Source: Arthrobacter roseus
GTDB lineage: Bacteria > Actinomycetota > Actinomycetes > Actinomycetales > Micrococcaceae
Assembly: GCF_016907875.1 (NCBI RefSeq)
Contig: NZ_JAFBCU010000001.1
Span: forward strand, 2,666,001 to 2,730,000
Reading direction: 5' to 3'
DNA length: 64,000 bases
Part shown: one piece after another, positions 1-8,513 of the stretch
Position numbering within the stretch: the first letter of the stretch is position 1
How the letters are laid out: the number at the start of each line of letters is the position of its first letter
Made by a program: the position numbers and the translations under genes
The notes under the pieces: generated by a model
What the model was told of the DNA's origin: nothing
Database searches by the model: none
The model's input: the letters and a program-made list of their open reading frames with translations, nothing else

Positions 1-1
1 C

Positions 2-517
2 CTCGGCGATAAGGTGATTGTCCTCAACGGCGTCGCTAAAACGTACGCAATGACAGGCTGGCGGGTCGGTTGGATGATTGGGCCCAAAGACGTCATCAAG
101 GCGGCCTCGAACCTTCAATCCCACGCGACGTCGAACGTTGCCAATGTTTCCCAGATGGCTGCCCTGGCTGCCGTGTCCGGCCCCCTGACTGCCGTCAATG
201 ACATGAAGCAGGCCTTCGATCGCCGACGTCGGGCCATGGTAACCGGGCTGAATGCCATCGATGGAATTGAATGTCCCACGCCGCACGGGGCGTTCTACGC
301 CTACGCGGACGTGCGCCAGCTTCTAGGCCGTGAAATTGCTGGTTCCACACCCCGCACCTCGGCCGAATTGGCTTCACTGATCCTTGAGAAGGCGGAAGTG
401 GCTGTGGTCCCCGGCGAAGCGTTCGGTCCCAGCGGCTTCATCCGCCTCTCCTACGCTCTGGGGGATGAGGATCTGGCCACCGGCGTCGAGCGTCTGCAGC
501 GGTTCTTGGCACCATAA
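2..517 (+). CDS. Class I/II aminotransferase (aspartate/aromatic type), 3' part only
   Basis: This is the C-terminal part of a fold-type I PLP-dependent aminotransferase; the 5' end lies before the window. The reading frame is open from base 2. The motif [10 protein letters not shown] carries the Schiff-base lysine, encoded at 38-40. The later stretch [18 protein letters not shown] is typical of the end of the aspartate aminotransferase family. The enzyme would transfer amino groups between an amino acid and a 2-oxo acid in the cytoplasm; substrate preference cannot be read from this fragment. Its stop codon lies 3 bp from the stop of the convergent response regulator gene, so there is no room for a separate terminator. 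Confidence 0.88.
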   Translation, partial: LGDKVIVLNGVAKTYAMTGWRVGWMIGPKDVIKAASNLQSHATSNVANVSQMAALAAVSGPLTAVNDMKQAFDRRRRAMVTGLNAIDGIECPTPHGAFYAYADVRQLLGREIAGSTPRTSAELASLILEKAEVAVVPGEAFGPSGFIRLSYALGDEDLATGVERLQRFLAP

Positions 518-519
518 AG

Positions 520-1170
520 TCAGAGGAGGCGTCGATCAGCGGCCCAGCGTGTCAACTCGTATCGAGATGACAACTGAAGTTTGCGCAGCACTGCCGAGAC
601 GTGAGTCTCCACCGTCTTGACCGAGATGAACAGTTCCCTGGCCACTTCCTTGTAACTGTAACCCCGGGCAATATGCCGCATGACCTCGAGTTCACGAGCT
701 GACAGCCGGTCAAGCTCGTCGTCAACCTGCGCCACGGCGGCAGTGCCGAAGGCATCCAGAACAAAGCCAGCAAGCCGTGGTGAGAAGACTGCGTCACCGC
801 CAGCGACTCGCAGGACCGCGTCCGTGACCTCCCGCCCCGAAATGGTTTTCGTGACGTAACCTCGGGCACCGGCGCGGATAACCGTGACCACATCTTCGGC
901 AGAGTCTGAGACGCTGAGCGCCAGAAAGCTCGTCTCTCCCAGAAGCTCAACACATCCCGCGATCACCGCGGCTCCCCCTGCCGGACTGCCAGGCAGGTGA
1001 ACATCGAGCAGGACCACCTTGGGTCTCGTGGCGTGGATGACGGCGACGGCTTCCTCCACGGTAGCCGCTTCCCCCACGACCTCAACTCGGTCATCCAGAT
1101 CCGCCTTCAAACCAGAACGGAAAATCGCGTGGTCATCGACCACTACTATCGATACCGTCGTCATCGTCAT
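520..1170 (-). CDS. NarL/LuxR-family response regulator
   Basis: A 216-residue two-component response regulator. The receiver domain (about 1-125) has the acidic pair D12-D13, the phosphoacceptor aspartate in VVLLDVHLPG (D56) and the conserved lysine in GYVTKT (about K108). The C-terminal part (about 150-210) is a LuxR-type helix-turn-helix with LSARELEVMRHIARGYSYKE. It overlaps the end of the upstream kinase gene by 4 bp (ATGA), so the two are translationally coupled and almost certainly partners. Phosphorylated protein would bind DNA, possibly at the nearby divergent envelope-protein operon (inference). Confidence 0.93.
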   Translation of the reverse strand: MTMTTVSIVVVDDHAIFRSGLKADLDDRVEVVGEAATVEEAVAVIHATRPKVVLLDVHLPGSPAGGAAVIAGCVELLGETSFLALSVSDSAEDVVTVIRAGARGYVTKTISGREVTDAVLRVAGGDAVFSPRLAGFVLDAFGTAAVAQVDDELDRLSARELEVMRHIARGYSYKEVARELFISVKTVETHVSAVLRKLQLSSRYELTRWAADRRLL

Positions 1171-2429
1171 TCCTTCTCTCCTGCGCTCATGACAAGATGC
1201 ATTTCCGTCCCGTCCGGGCCGCTTCGAATATTCACGGTGCCACCGTGTCTGCGCATCCGTCCAATCACGGATTCCCGGATACCGAGACGATCCACGGGTA
1301 CTGCCGCCGGGTCGAATCCAACGCCGCGATCACGCACAAAGACTTCGAGAGCCGTGCCAGCTTCAACATAGACCGAGATCTGCCCGCCAGCATGCTTTGC
1401 TGCGTTCTGCACCGCTTCACGCGTCGCCAGGACCAGCGCTTCGGTCCGTGGTGACAATGCTGCCGATACCGTAGATGATGCGTCGCCGACGATCACGACG
1501 TCAATGGGATGCCCATAGGCGTCCTCCATCTCCGCTGTAATGGAGCGAATCCGTTCGGAGAAGTTGCCCTGCCCGTCTTGGTTATCGCGGTATAACCAAT
1601 CGCGTAGCTGCCGCTCCTGTGCGCGGGCCAACCTCATGACGTCCTGTTCATTTCCTGCGCGATTCTGGATGAGAGCCAGCGTCTGCAGTACGGAATCATG
1701 CAGATGCGCTGCAATGTCCGCACGTTCGGCTTCCCGCACACGTGCGGATCGCTCCGATTCAAGGTCCTTCCATACATTCAGCCCCCACGGGGCAAGCACC
1801 AGCGCAATGCCCGCAAGCACGGCCAGCGATGCGGCGAGCGAGGACCAGATCTCATCGAAAGCCACAGCGCCGGAGACCATGAACAACAGGCCACCGATGA
1901 CAAGGACTAGCCCTCCACACACACGGAGCAGACCAGCTTTTCGTTCAGCGCCAGCCCTATTCATGAGTGAGGATCGGCGTGATTCGTCCAACTGCCGCCA
2001 GGCGATGACGGAGCCAAGGGCGACGGCGGCCAGCGGCAGGATCATGCCCCACCGAATGTCAGCGCCCAACTGATAGGCCAACAGCATCGCCGCAGCCAGT
2101 AACAGAACAACACCGATGAGGAGCTCTCTGGTGCCCCGTCGACGTGCCTCGATTCGGTCGATATCAATGCCCGGTGCATTCGCGCCCGGGAAGCGCAGGG
2201 GCCGGCGGGCACGCGCGGTAGCCGGGGATCCGACCTCGTGCGTTCCTCCATCCACCGCGGGCACCATGATCCACAACCAGGCATACAGCAGTGCTCCGGC
2301 GCCGCCGGCAAAAATGAGGGCAACCATGGCAACCCGGGTGGCTTTCACCGAGAAGCCAAGGTGCGCTGCCAGGCCCGAGCACACGCCAGCGATAACGCGG
2401 TTGCCGGGACGGACCAAGGGAGCTTGCAT
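1167..2429 (-). CDS. PspC-domain sensor histidine kinase (LiaS-like)
   Basis: A 420-residue membrane histidine kinase. It starts with a PspC domain (RPGNRVIAGVCSGLAAHLG), followed by several hydrophobic segments, then a HisKA_3 dimerisation box with the phospho-histidine in HLHDSVLQTL, and a C-terminal ATPase domain with the G box RDRGVGFDP. I chose the ATG at 2429 because the PspC domain begins right after it; an ATG at 2477 in the same frame would add 16 residues unlike the family. Neither start has a clear ribosome binding site. PspC kinases next to LuxR-type regulators are known envelope-stress sensors in actinobacteria. The gene is divergent from another PspC-protein gene at 2565. Confidence 0.9.
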   Translation of the reverse strand: MQAPLVRPGNRVIAGVCSGLAAHLGFSVKATRVAMVALIFAGGAGALLYAWLWIMVPAVDGGTHEVGSPATARARRPLRFPGANAPGIDIDRIEARRRGTRELLIGVVLLLAAAMLLAYQLGADIRWGMILPLAAVALGSVIAWRQLDESRRSSLMNRAGAERKAGLLRVCGGLVLVIGGLLFMVSGAVAFDEIWSSLAASLAVLAGIALVLAPWGLNVWKDLESERSARVREAERADIAAHLHDSVLQTLALIQNRAGNEQDVMRLARAQERQLRDWLYRDNQDGQGNFSERIRSITAEMEDAYGHPIDVVIVGDASSTVSAALSPRTEALVLATREAVQNAAKHAGGQISVYVEAGTALEVFVRDRGVGFDPAAVPVDRLGIRESVIGRMRRHGGTVNIRSGPDGTEMHLVMSAGEKE

Positions 2430-2449
2430 ACAGTAATCCAAACACGGAA

Positions 2450-2474
2450 CCCACGCTTTCAGCGCGAAAGTGGG
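2450..2474. promoter_or_regulatory. Imperfect inverted repeat between divergent PspC genes
   Basis: The arms CCCACGCTTTC and GAAAGTGGG face each other across AGCGC, matching in their CCCAC and TTTC parts with two extra bases in the left arm. It lies in the 135-bp gap between the kinase gene and the divergent PspC gene, where an operator of the response regulator would be expected. The role is inferred from position and symmetry only. Confidence 0.3.
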
Positions 2475-2564
2475 CATGAACCAGGGTCGGCAGGAATAGC
2501 CCCCGGGGAAGGATCAGGGGTGTCCCCCATAGATTGCCGCCGCGCGCGTTGGCAAAATGAATGC

Positions 2565-3899
2565 ATGAACGAACACTCCGATGAACCACAGGGGCAAAAC
2601 GCCCCGGCCCACGGCTCCTCAGCACCTCCTCCCCCACCACCGCGGAACGGCTTCTTCAACTGGCTGCGCTCCCTGCGCATCGTCCGCGGCCGCGAGCGCT
2701 GGATCGGCGGGGTCGCCTCCGGTATAGCCCACCGCTTTGGCTGGGATCCTGTCCTGGTGCGCGGCGTCTTTGTGGTTCTGGCCATCATCGGAGGAATCGG
2801 TATCCTGGCCTACGGACTCGGCTGGGCGCTGCTCCCCGAACCTGATGGCCGCATCCACACTCAGGAGGTAGGCCGTGGACGTTGGAGCCCGGGCATGACC
2901 GGCGCCGTCGTCCTGACCATCATTGGGCTGTGGTCCCCGGATGTTTGGCTGTTCGACGACGGCGGGCTGGGATGGGGGATCTGGCCACTGCTGTGGCTTG
3001 CCGGAATCGGGGTGCTCATCTACGTCATCGTCACCCGCTCTCAACGCTCGAAAGCCCAACAACAACCGGGGCAAAGCCAGCCGTGGTCGGCACCATCGCC
3101 ATCAGGTGACGGGCCACCACCAACGGGTGACGGTCCGCCAATACCACCGGCAACTTTTGACCCAGCACAGACTCAAGCGGCAACAGCCATGCCTTTGATG
3201 ACGCCTGCACCGTACCCCACACAGCCCTATCTGCCGGTGCCGCAGCCACCGAAGGAGCGGACCGGGCCAACAGGTGCCCAGTGCGCGATTGTTCTTGGAC
3301 TGACGCTGCTCACTGTTGGCACTATCACCACTCTGGGCTACCTCGGAATCCTCACGGCGGCCGCAGCACCGCTAGCAGCCGCAGCCGCCGTCGTCGTCCT
3401 GGGTCTGGGTTGTATCGGCCTGGGCCTGGCCGGTAGGCGTTCGGGGATCATCGGATTTCTCTCCGCCGTCGCCATCGTGGTGGCGCAGATCTTTGCGCTG
3501 GTCCCGCCATCGCCGTCGTTCGCTGTCGCAACCAGCACCCAGTGGAACCACACCTCAAGCCAGCTGGCCACGGAAGGATATTCGCTGGCAGCGGCGTCCG
3601 GGACCATCGACCTCACCGGCCTGTCACAGCCGGAACGGGCTGTAACAGTGCCAGTCAATGTGTCGGCCAGCGACGCCACCGTCATTGTTCCCGATGACAC
3701 CCGCGTGGTGATCACCACCGAACTGGTCTTCAGCGACATGAACGTCAAAGGCCCAGTGAACGGCAACAACGAAGATATCTGGGACGAGCAAACCATAGTG
3801 CTCAATAAAGACGCAGAAGGACCACCGATCCTCGTGAACATTCACGGCTCATTTTCATCCATCAACATCCACACTGAAACGAACGGAGCCACCCCATGA
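2565..3899 (+). CDS. PspC and toastrack-like domain membrane protein
   Basis: A 444-residue envelope protein. After a proline-rich N-terminus there is a PspC domain (about 35-95, with RGRERWIGGVASGIAHRFGW), then two or more membrane segments, a Pro/Gln-rich linker (about 155-235), further hydrophobic helices rich in Ala and Val (about 250-315), and a C-terminal beta-rich domain (about 360-444) resembling the toastrack/DUF4097 fold of LiaF-like proteins. The start ATG at 2565 is used because the open frame upstream of it is not protein-like. The next gene overlaps its end by 4 bp. The combination suggests sensing or buffering of membrane stress together with the divergent kinase. Confidence 0.8.
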   Translation: MNEHSDEPQGQNAPAHGSSAPPPPPPRNGFFNWLRSLRIVRGRERWIGGVASGIAHRFGWDPVLVRGVFVVLAIIGGIGILAYGLGWALLPEPDGRIHTQEVGRGRWSPGMTGAVVLTIIGLWSPDVWLFDDGGLGWGIWPLLWLAGIGVLIYVIVTRSQRSKAQQQPGQSQPWSAPSPSGDGPPPTGDGPPIPPATFDPAQTQAATAMPLMTPAPYPTQPYLPVPQPPKERTGPTGAQCAIVLGLTLLTVGTITTLGYLGILTAAAAPLAAAAAVVVLGLGCIGLGLAGRRSGIIGFLSAVAIVVAQIFALVPPSPSFAVATSTQWNHTSSQLATEGYSLAAASGTIDLTGLSQPERAVTVPVNVSASDATVIVPDDTRVVITTELVFSDMNVKGPVNGNNEDIWDEQTIVLNKDAEGPPILVNIHGSFSSINIHTETNGATP

Positions 3900-4159
3900 G
3901 CACAGTAGTTGAACCACGCCGCCACGAAACCCGAACTGGGACCGTGGTCTGGGGCCTGATCGTCGTCGTCATTGGGCTTGCCTTCATCACAGCGCAGCTG
4001 ACCGACATTGAACTCGATCCCGTAATCGTGTTGCTCGTCATACTGCTGGGCTCCGGTCTAGCACTGGTAGCCGCCGGGTTCATAGCCGCTGCACGCGGAC
4101 GTAATCGGACACCCAGCCCCCATGACGTGACAAGCGGAGACAAAGGAGGAAACCTGTAG
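3896..4159 (+). CDS. Small two-helix membrane protein of the PspC operon
   Basis: An 87-residue protein with two hydrophobic segments (about 15-36 and 44-64) separated by a short acidic turn, and a basic, hydrophilic tail. The ATG overlaps the stop of the PspC/toastrack gene (ATGA). I do not recognise a named family. It sits between two PspC-domain genes in the same operon, so a structural role in the same envelope-stress module is likely, but no catalytic motif is visible. Confidence 0.72.
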   Translation: MSTVVEPRRHETRTGTVVWGLIVVVIGLAFITAQLTDIELDPVIVLLVILLGSGLALVAAGFIAAARGRNRTPSPHDVTSGDKGGNL

Positions 4160-4161
4160 TC

Positions 4162-4404
4162 ATGGAAACTTTGTTCAACACGTTGCGAAAATCACCCATC
4201 AAGCGCGGGCCAGAACGTTGGGTTGGGGGCGTCTGTGGCGGAATTGCGGCGAGGTTCGGATGGGACGCTGGCTGGGTCAGGGTCGGCACCCTGCTGAGCT
4301 TCCTGCTCCCGGTCATCGGGATTGGACTGTATCTGGTCCTCTGGCTCGTCCTGCCGAAATACGACGGCACCATAGCTCTTGAACGAATCATCGCCGGAAA
4401 ATAG
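4162..4404 (+). CDS. Minimal PspC-domain protein
   Basis: An 80-residue protein that is little more than one PspC domain: a short N-terminus, the motif PERWVGGVCGGIAARFGWD, and one or two hydrophobic segments (LLPVIGIGLYLVLWLVLP). It follows the preceding gene by 2 bp, with AAAGGAGG just upstream of that gene's stop codon as the likely ribosome binding site. PspC domains are membrane proteins of the phage-shock type response. It may interact with the PspC parts of the kinase and the larger protein; that is inferred from shared domains and clustering. Confidence 0.82.
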   Translation: METLFNTLRKSPIKRGPERWVGGVCGGIAARFGWDAGWVRVGTLLSFLLPVIGIGLYLVLWLVLPKYDGTIALERIIAGK

Positions 4405-4419
4405 CGGAAGGGAAGCCAG

Positions 4420-5445
4420 ATGAGAATCGGCATTCTGACCAGCGGCGGGGACTGCCCGGGCCTGAACGCTGTGATCCGGGGCGCTGTACTGAAGGGCATC
4501 AAAGTTGGCGGGCACGAGTTCGTGGGCTTCCGCGACGGCTGGCGGGGAGTGGTCGAGGGGGACATCGTCGAGCTCCCCCGTCACAGCGTCCGCGGTATCT
4601 CCAAGCAGGGCGGCACCATCCTGGGGACGTCGCGAACCAACCCGTTCGACGGCGACGGCGGGCCCAGCCGGATAGGCCAGACACTGGAGAACCTCGGCAT
4701 CGACGCGGTCATCGCCATTGGCGGGGAAGGCACGTTGGCTGCCGCGAAACGTCTGACCGACGCCGGACTGAAAATTGTGGGTGTTCCCAAAACTGTAGAC
4801 AACGATCTTGATGCCACGGATTACACGTTTGGTTTCGACACAGCCGTGCAGATCGCCACCGAAGCAATTGATCGGCTGAGGACCACCGGAGAGTCACATC
4901 ACCGGTGCATGGTTGCCGAGGTCATGGGCCGAAATGTGGGCTGGATAGCGCTCCACTCCGGAATGGCCTCCGGTGCCCACGCCATCCTCATCCCCGAACA
5001 GCAGGTGTCGATGGAACAGGTATGCAACTGGGTGCTCACGGCCAGAGACCGTGGCCGCGCACCTCTGGTGGTGGTCGCCGAAGGTTTTGTACCCGCACAT
5101 CTGAAGGCACCCCACTCCGAGCGTGGACTGGACACCTTTGGGCGAGCCCGGCTTGGAGGAATAGCGGATCAGATCGCTTTGAGTATTGAGGAACGCACCG
5201 GCATAGAAAGCCGGGCCACCGTCCTGGGCCACATCCAGCGTGGCGGCGTCCCCTCAGCTTTCGACCGCGTGCTGGCTACACGTCTCGGTATGGCCGCCGT
5301 GGATTCGGTGACCCAGGGACTGTGGGGCACCATGGTCTCCCTCAACGGAACAAACATTGAACGGGTTGGCTTCGACGCCGCCCTGGGTAACCTCAAGCGC
5401 GTGCCTCAAGACCGTTATGACGAAGCCGCGATCCTTTTCGGCTGA
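4420..5445 (+). CDS. pfkA: 6-phosphofructokinase
   Basis: A 341-residue PfkA-family enzyme that phosphorylates fructose 6-phosphate in glycolysis. Visible motifs are TSGGDCPGLNAVIRG (nucleotide loop), GGEGTLAAAKRL, PKTVDNDLDATDYTFG with the catalytic aspartate, GRNVGWIALHSG, and VLGHIQRGGVPSAFDR near the sugar-phosphate site. The glycine in GGEGT (E. coli Gly104 position) points to ATP rather than pyrophosphate as donor. The lysine in PKTVDND (E. coli Gly124 position) is the form shared with PPi-dependent relatives and group III actinobacterial enzymes. RBS GGAAGGGAAG precedes the ATG. It follows the PspC genes by 15 bp. Confidence 0.95.
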   Translation: MRIGILTSGGDCPGLNAVIRGAVLKGIKVGGHEFVGFRDGWRGVVEGDIVELPRHSVRGISKQGGTILGTSRTNPFDGDGGPSRIGQTLENLGIDAVIAIGGEGTLAAAKRLTDAGLKIVGVPKTVDNDLDATDYTFGFDTAVQIATEAIDRLRTTGESHHRCMVAEVMGRNVGWIALHSGMASGAHAILIPEQQVSMEQVCNWVLTARDRGRAPLVVVAEGFVPAHLKAPHSERGLDTFGRARLGGIADQIALSIEERTGIESRATVLGHIQRGGVPSAFDRVLATRLGMAAVDSVTQGLWGTMVSLNGTNIERVGFDAALGNLKRVPQDRYDEAAILFG

Positions 5446-5483
5446 GCTCTTGAGCCGACCATGGATCGTGTTAGGTTGCCATC

Positions 5484-6194
5484 ATGGATCTGGAACCCGG
5501 GACTCAGGAGATTGTACTGTTGGCGTGGTCGCGGCAGCTCGGTCTCCGAGATGATGCGCTGTCGGCGGCAAAGAATCGTGTATACGTGGTGAAGGATGGC
5601 GCCGCCGCAATCAGCTTCGTGAGACTGTTTGGCCGTGAAGTCTTCTCCGGACCCCGGTGGGCGGTCGATTCCGCTGCCGGGGTCTGTGCCGATGACCTCG
5701 CCCGGCATGCAACCCTCGTCCAACTCAGTCGTGAACACGGCGGACATGGCCTCGGCGAGGCCTCCCTGTACTTCTCTGACGAGTTGCCGAACGCCGAAGT
5801 ACACGACGGTGCCTCCGTGAGTACCGACGTCGGGACCGCCCAGACGCTGGAAACGCTCTGCCCTCCGGACGACGCCGCAGACGCAGGGCTCTCCCTCTGC
5901 GACCGGCACTGGGTCCTCGTCGATGGGCACGAGAAGACCAGCACTCCTCTTGCCGGAGCAGGCTACTCCATCTGGGAGGGGTTTCTGGCTCACATGGCCG
6001 TGATTGCGTCGCCTCCCAATAGGGGCCGCGGCCATTCTCGGAACATCACATCCATTGCTGTTGAAGAGGCCCTCGCGTCCGGCCTTGTGCCCCAGTGGCG
6101 CGCTCGGAACGGTAACGCAGCAAGTCACGCACTTGCTCGCAGGCTCGGATTCACGCCCGCGGGATCACAGACCAGCGTCCTGCTTGGGAGTTAG
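5484..6194 (+). CDS. GNAT-family N-acetyltransferase, substrate unknown
   Basis: A 236-residue protein. The C-terminal 75 residues look like a GNAT acetyl-CoA-binding domain: a beta strand LAHMAVIASPP, then a pyrophosphate-loop-like NRGRGHSRNITSIAVEEAL, then NGNAASHALARRLGFTPAG, the usual C-terminal helix-strand signature. The N-terminal 150 residues are not recognised and may be a degenerate second domain. Its stop overlaps the stop of the convergent ankyrin gene by 4 bp. The substrate cannot be inferred from neighbours. Confidence 0.72.
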   Translation: MDLEPGTQEIVLLAWSRQLGLRDDALSAAKNRVYVVKDGAAAISFVRLFGREVFSGPRWAVDSAAGVCADDLARHATLVQLSREHGGHGLGEASLYFSDELPNAEVHDGASVSTDVGTAQTLETLCPPDDAADAGLSLCDRHWVLVDGHEKTSTPLAGAGYSIWEGFLAHMAVIASPPNRGRGHSRNITSIAVEEALASGLVPQWRARNGNAASHALARRLGFTPAGSQTSVLLGS

Positions 6195-6583
6195 CCCAGC
6201 AACTCCAACATGTCGAGCTTCCCGAAGTACTCAGCGGAAGCACGCGCTGTTGGTGTGCCTGCATCCGGATCCGCGCCAGCAGCGACGAGAGCGGCGACGA
6301 CGTCCCGATAACCCTTGAAAACAGCACCGGCCAGAGGTGTCTGTCCCCGATCATTCAAGGAATCTGGTTCCGCACCGGCTTCTAGCAGCACCCCGACAGT
6401 GTCAGCATGGCCGTGGTAGGCCGCCAGCATGAGCAGCGAGTCACCAGAAGCGTTGGTCATGGTCGCGGGCACTCCCGCCGAAACGTAGCGCGTCAGGGTG
6501 TCGGTGTGTCCTTCCCGTGCGGCGTCGAAAAGACGCTGCGCGAGTTCCAGAGCAGCGTCTTCACGCGCGTCCTCAGCAGCCAT
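6191..6583 (-). CDS. Ankyrin-repeat protein
   Basis: A 130-residue protein made almost entirely of ankyrin repeats. Repeat cores are visible at about 25-55 (ARQGHTDTL-type, here AREGHTDTLTRYVSAG), 58-90 (SGDSLLMLAAYHGHADTVGVLLEAG) and 92-124 (RGQTPLAGAVFKGYRDVVAALVAAG). Ankyrin repeats bind other proteins; no enzyme motif is present. Its ATG overlaps the stop codon of the upstream ygfZ-like gene by 1 bp (TAATG), so it is co-translated with it. No signal peptide is seen, so it is probably cytoplasmic. Confidence 0.88.
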   Translation of the reverse strand: MAAEDAREDAALELAQRLFDAAREGHTDTLTRYVSAGVPATMTNASGDSLLMLAAYHGHADTVGVLLEAGAEPDSLNDRGQTPLAGAVFKGYRDVVAALVAAGADPDAGTPTARASAEYFGKLDMLELLG

Positions 6584-7689
6584 TAGCGCGGGCTTCGGAG
6601 GAAACCGGTCTGACGTCCGACGACGGCCCCAGCATCTGTGGCGACGATGGTCTCCTGGGCTGCGGCGTAGCTTTCGTCGGAGTCCTGAACTGTCAGCACT
6701 TCCGATGGATCAACACTGCGCTTGATCACCGCGAGCGCAATCGGTCCCATCTCGTAATGTTGTTCCGCTGAAGTTACCCGGCCCACTTTCCGCTCGCCCA
6801 GCAGCACGTCGCTACCGGGCAGCGGAAGGGTGTGCTGCGAACCGTCCAGCTGCAGGAACACCAGCCGACGAGGCGGGTGCCCGAGATTATGAACACGAGC
6901 GATGGATTCCTGACCTTTGTAGCAACCCTTGGCCAAATGGACCGCGGTGCGGATTAGGTCCAGTTCGTGCGGAATGGTCTTCTCATCCGTCTCCTGCCCC
7001 GGGCGGGCGCGCCATGCTGCGATGCGCAACGCTTCGGAAGCCATGGTGCCGGCGAGGATCCACCCGTCCGATTCGAGCGAGGCCACCGCCGCTTCAAGGC
7101 CTTCAGTGGGCACGAGGTACTCAAACCACGGCCTCGTCTTCCCAGGGTGGGCATCTTCCTCAACGGAGGAATATGCATAGCCACCGTCGGTGATCGAGGG
7201 CCACGGATCCTGCCACACTACGTAGTGCTCCAACGCGGGCACCTGTTGCGTTGACGCCAAGACTCTCCACGACTCACTGACGTCCGCAATGTCAACGCGT
7301 AAAGCGAACTTCATTTTGTTGAGCCAATCCAGAAGACCCACGGTCTCCGAGGCCTCCAAGGTAAGCCACGCCGTTTCGCCATCGTCGATGACATGCGCCG
7401 CGAATTCTATCCGGCCCTGGATTGTCAGAAATAATGTCTCAGTGCCAATGCCGGGTGACAGCTCAGTGAGCGCTTGAGAGGACAGTGTGTTGAGCCAGCT
7501 CAACCGATCCAGGCCTGTGACTGTGATGACGCCGCGATAGGAATGGTCGACGACGGCGCATCCACCCCGGACACCGGCCAAGGCGCGTTGCTCGCGAATG
7601 GGATCACCGTAGTGAGCTGCCACGCCGGCGTCCTGTGCGCCAGCTTCAACGGCTCCGTGACGGGAAAGGAGGGGACTGCGATAGCTCAT
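6583..7689 (-). CDS. ygfZ: Folate-binding YgfZ/GcvT-like protein
   Basis: A 368-residue aminomethyltransferase-like protein of the YgfZ family, which uses tetrahydrofolate to support iron-sulfur cluster repair or assembly. The family signature KGCYKGQE is present at about 255-262, in the cysteine-containing form that separates YgfZ from the glycine-cleavage T-protein. Other matches are the N-terminal HYGDPIREQRAL segment and VVDHSYRGVITVTG. The coupled downstream ankyrin gene and upstream nitrobindin-like gene are on the same strand, so they may share a transcript. Confidence 0.88.
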   Translation of the reverse strand: MSYRSPLLSRHGAVEAGAQDAGVAAHYGDPIREQRALAGVRGGCAVVDHSYRGVITVTGLDRLSWLNTLSSQALTELSPGIGTETLFLTIQGRIEFAAHVIDDGETAWLTLEASETVGLLDWLNKMKFALRVDIADVSESWRVLASTQQVPALEHYVVWQDPWPSITDGGYAYSSVEEDAHPGKTRPWFEYLVPTEGLEAAVASLESDGWILAGTMASEALRIAAWRARPGQETDEKTIPHELDLIRTAVHLAKGCYKGQESIARVHNLGHPPRRLVFLQLDGSQHTLPLPGSDVLLGERKVGRVTSAEQHYEMGPIALAVIKRSVDPSEVLTVQDSDESYAAAQETIVATDAGAVVGRQTGFLRSPR

Positions 7690-7744
7690 ATTAGTGGAAC
7701 GTCCTTCGAGTGGAGGCGTATTCCGTCTACGGGAGCCCAGATCC

Positions 7745-8344
7745 TCAGTTTATTTTTTGCAGGGCCGCAGACGCGTGTGCGTGAAGTGGTTTGCCCTCAG
7801 CCGATACGTCCCAGCGCCAGTACAGATCGCCGTTGACGAGACCAAAAATTCGGGTTCCGGCAGTATACTCGCGGGAATTCTGGCCGCGCATGACGAGATC
7901 AGTGCTGAGCTGGATCTGAGGGCCCTTGATAGTGCCGTAATAGAGTTCAGCGATGCCGCCCGGGTGAACGATGGTGGCAGTAATATTGAACCCGCCGTCT
8001 TCATTCCTCAGGGCTTCGACGTCGTCCGCGGTCTTCATGACCGGAACGATATCCGCGGGCTCAAGCCCGGGGCCGCCGTCGCCGGACAGCAGTTTGCGGT
8101 CCAACGCGCAGAAACCGCTTTCCAGGGACAGCGAACGCAGTTTATTGCCGTCCTCGTCCGTCAACCAGCTTTCGGCACTGTAGGACAGGTACGGCAGCCC
8201 GTTCTGGCTGAAGGTGACGCGCTGGGAGAAGTGCTCAGATTCGGGCGCACCCTCCCCCAGGCGGCCTGGGCCTTCCCACGAACCCAGCAGCCACGAGAGC
8301 GGCACTAGTTCCGGGGTGAGGTCCGTTGGAAGTTCGGTGACCAT
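7745..8344 (-). CDS. Nitrobindin-like FABP-family heme protein
   Basis: A 199-residue beta-barrel protein of the nitrobindin (formerly FABP/DUF1794) family. The N-terminal motif GSWEGPG fits the family's GxWxGxG pattern. A histidine-containing segment PLHAHASA near the C-terminus is where the heme-ligand histidine lies in the family. Family members bind ferric heme and isomerise peroxynitrite to nitrate. The ATG at 8344 has only a weak upstream purine patch. A 37-codon gene ends 9 bp upstream on the same strand. Confidence 0.82.
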   Translation of the reverse strand: MVTELPTDLTPELVPLSWLLGSWEGPGRLGEGAPESEHFSQRVTFSQNGLPYLSYSAESWLTDEDGNKLRSLSLESGFCALDRKLLSGDGGPGLEPADIVPVMKTADDVEALRNEDGGFNITATIVHPGGIAELYYGTIKGPQIQLSTDLVMRGQNSREYTAGTRIFGLVNGDLYWRWDVSAEGKPLHAHASAALQKIN

Positions 8345-8353
8345 ACGGGACCG

Positions 8354-8467
8354 CTACTTCTGGCCCTTGAACAGGCCGTAGACCACAAGACCGGCGAACC
8401 CGGCCATGGCCACGCCCGCGAGGACGAGCAGGACGACGAAGAAAATTTCGAGAGCAACTATCGACAT
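8354..8467 (-). CDS. Very small single-helix membrane protein (37 aa)
   Basis: A 37-codon gene supported by a good ribosome binding site (TAGGAG, 2-8 bp before the ATG at 8467) and a convincing peptide: a short N-terminus, one hydrophobic helix (IFFVVLLVLAGVAMAGFAGL) and a basic tail FKGQK. It ends 9 bp before the nitrobindin-like gene on the same strand, so the two probably share a transcript. No family is recognised; it could be a small membrane-anchored partner or regulator. Confidence 0.68.
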   Translation of the reverse strand: MSIVALEIFFVVLLVLAGVAMAGFAGLVVYGLFKGQK

Positions 8468-8513
8468 GCTCCTATCCTAACCCCGGCGGCCGCGGCAGCG
8501 GGATTCGACGACG

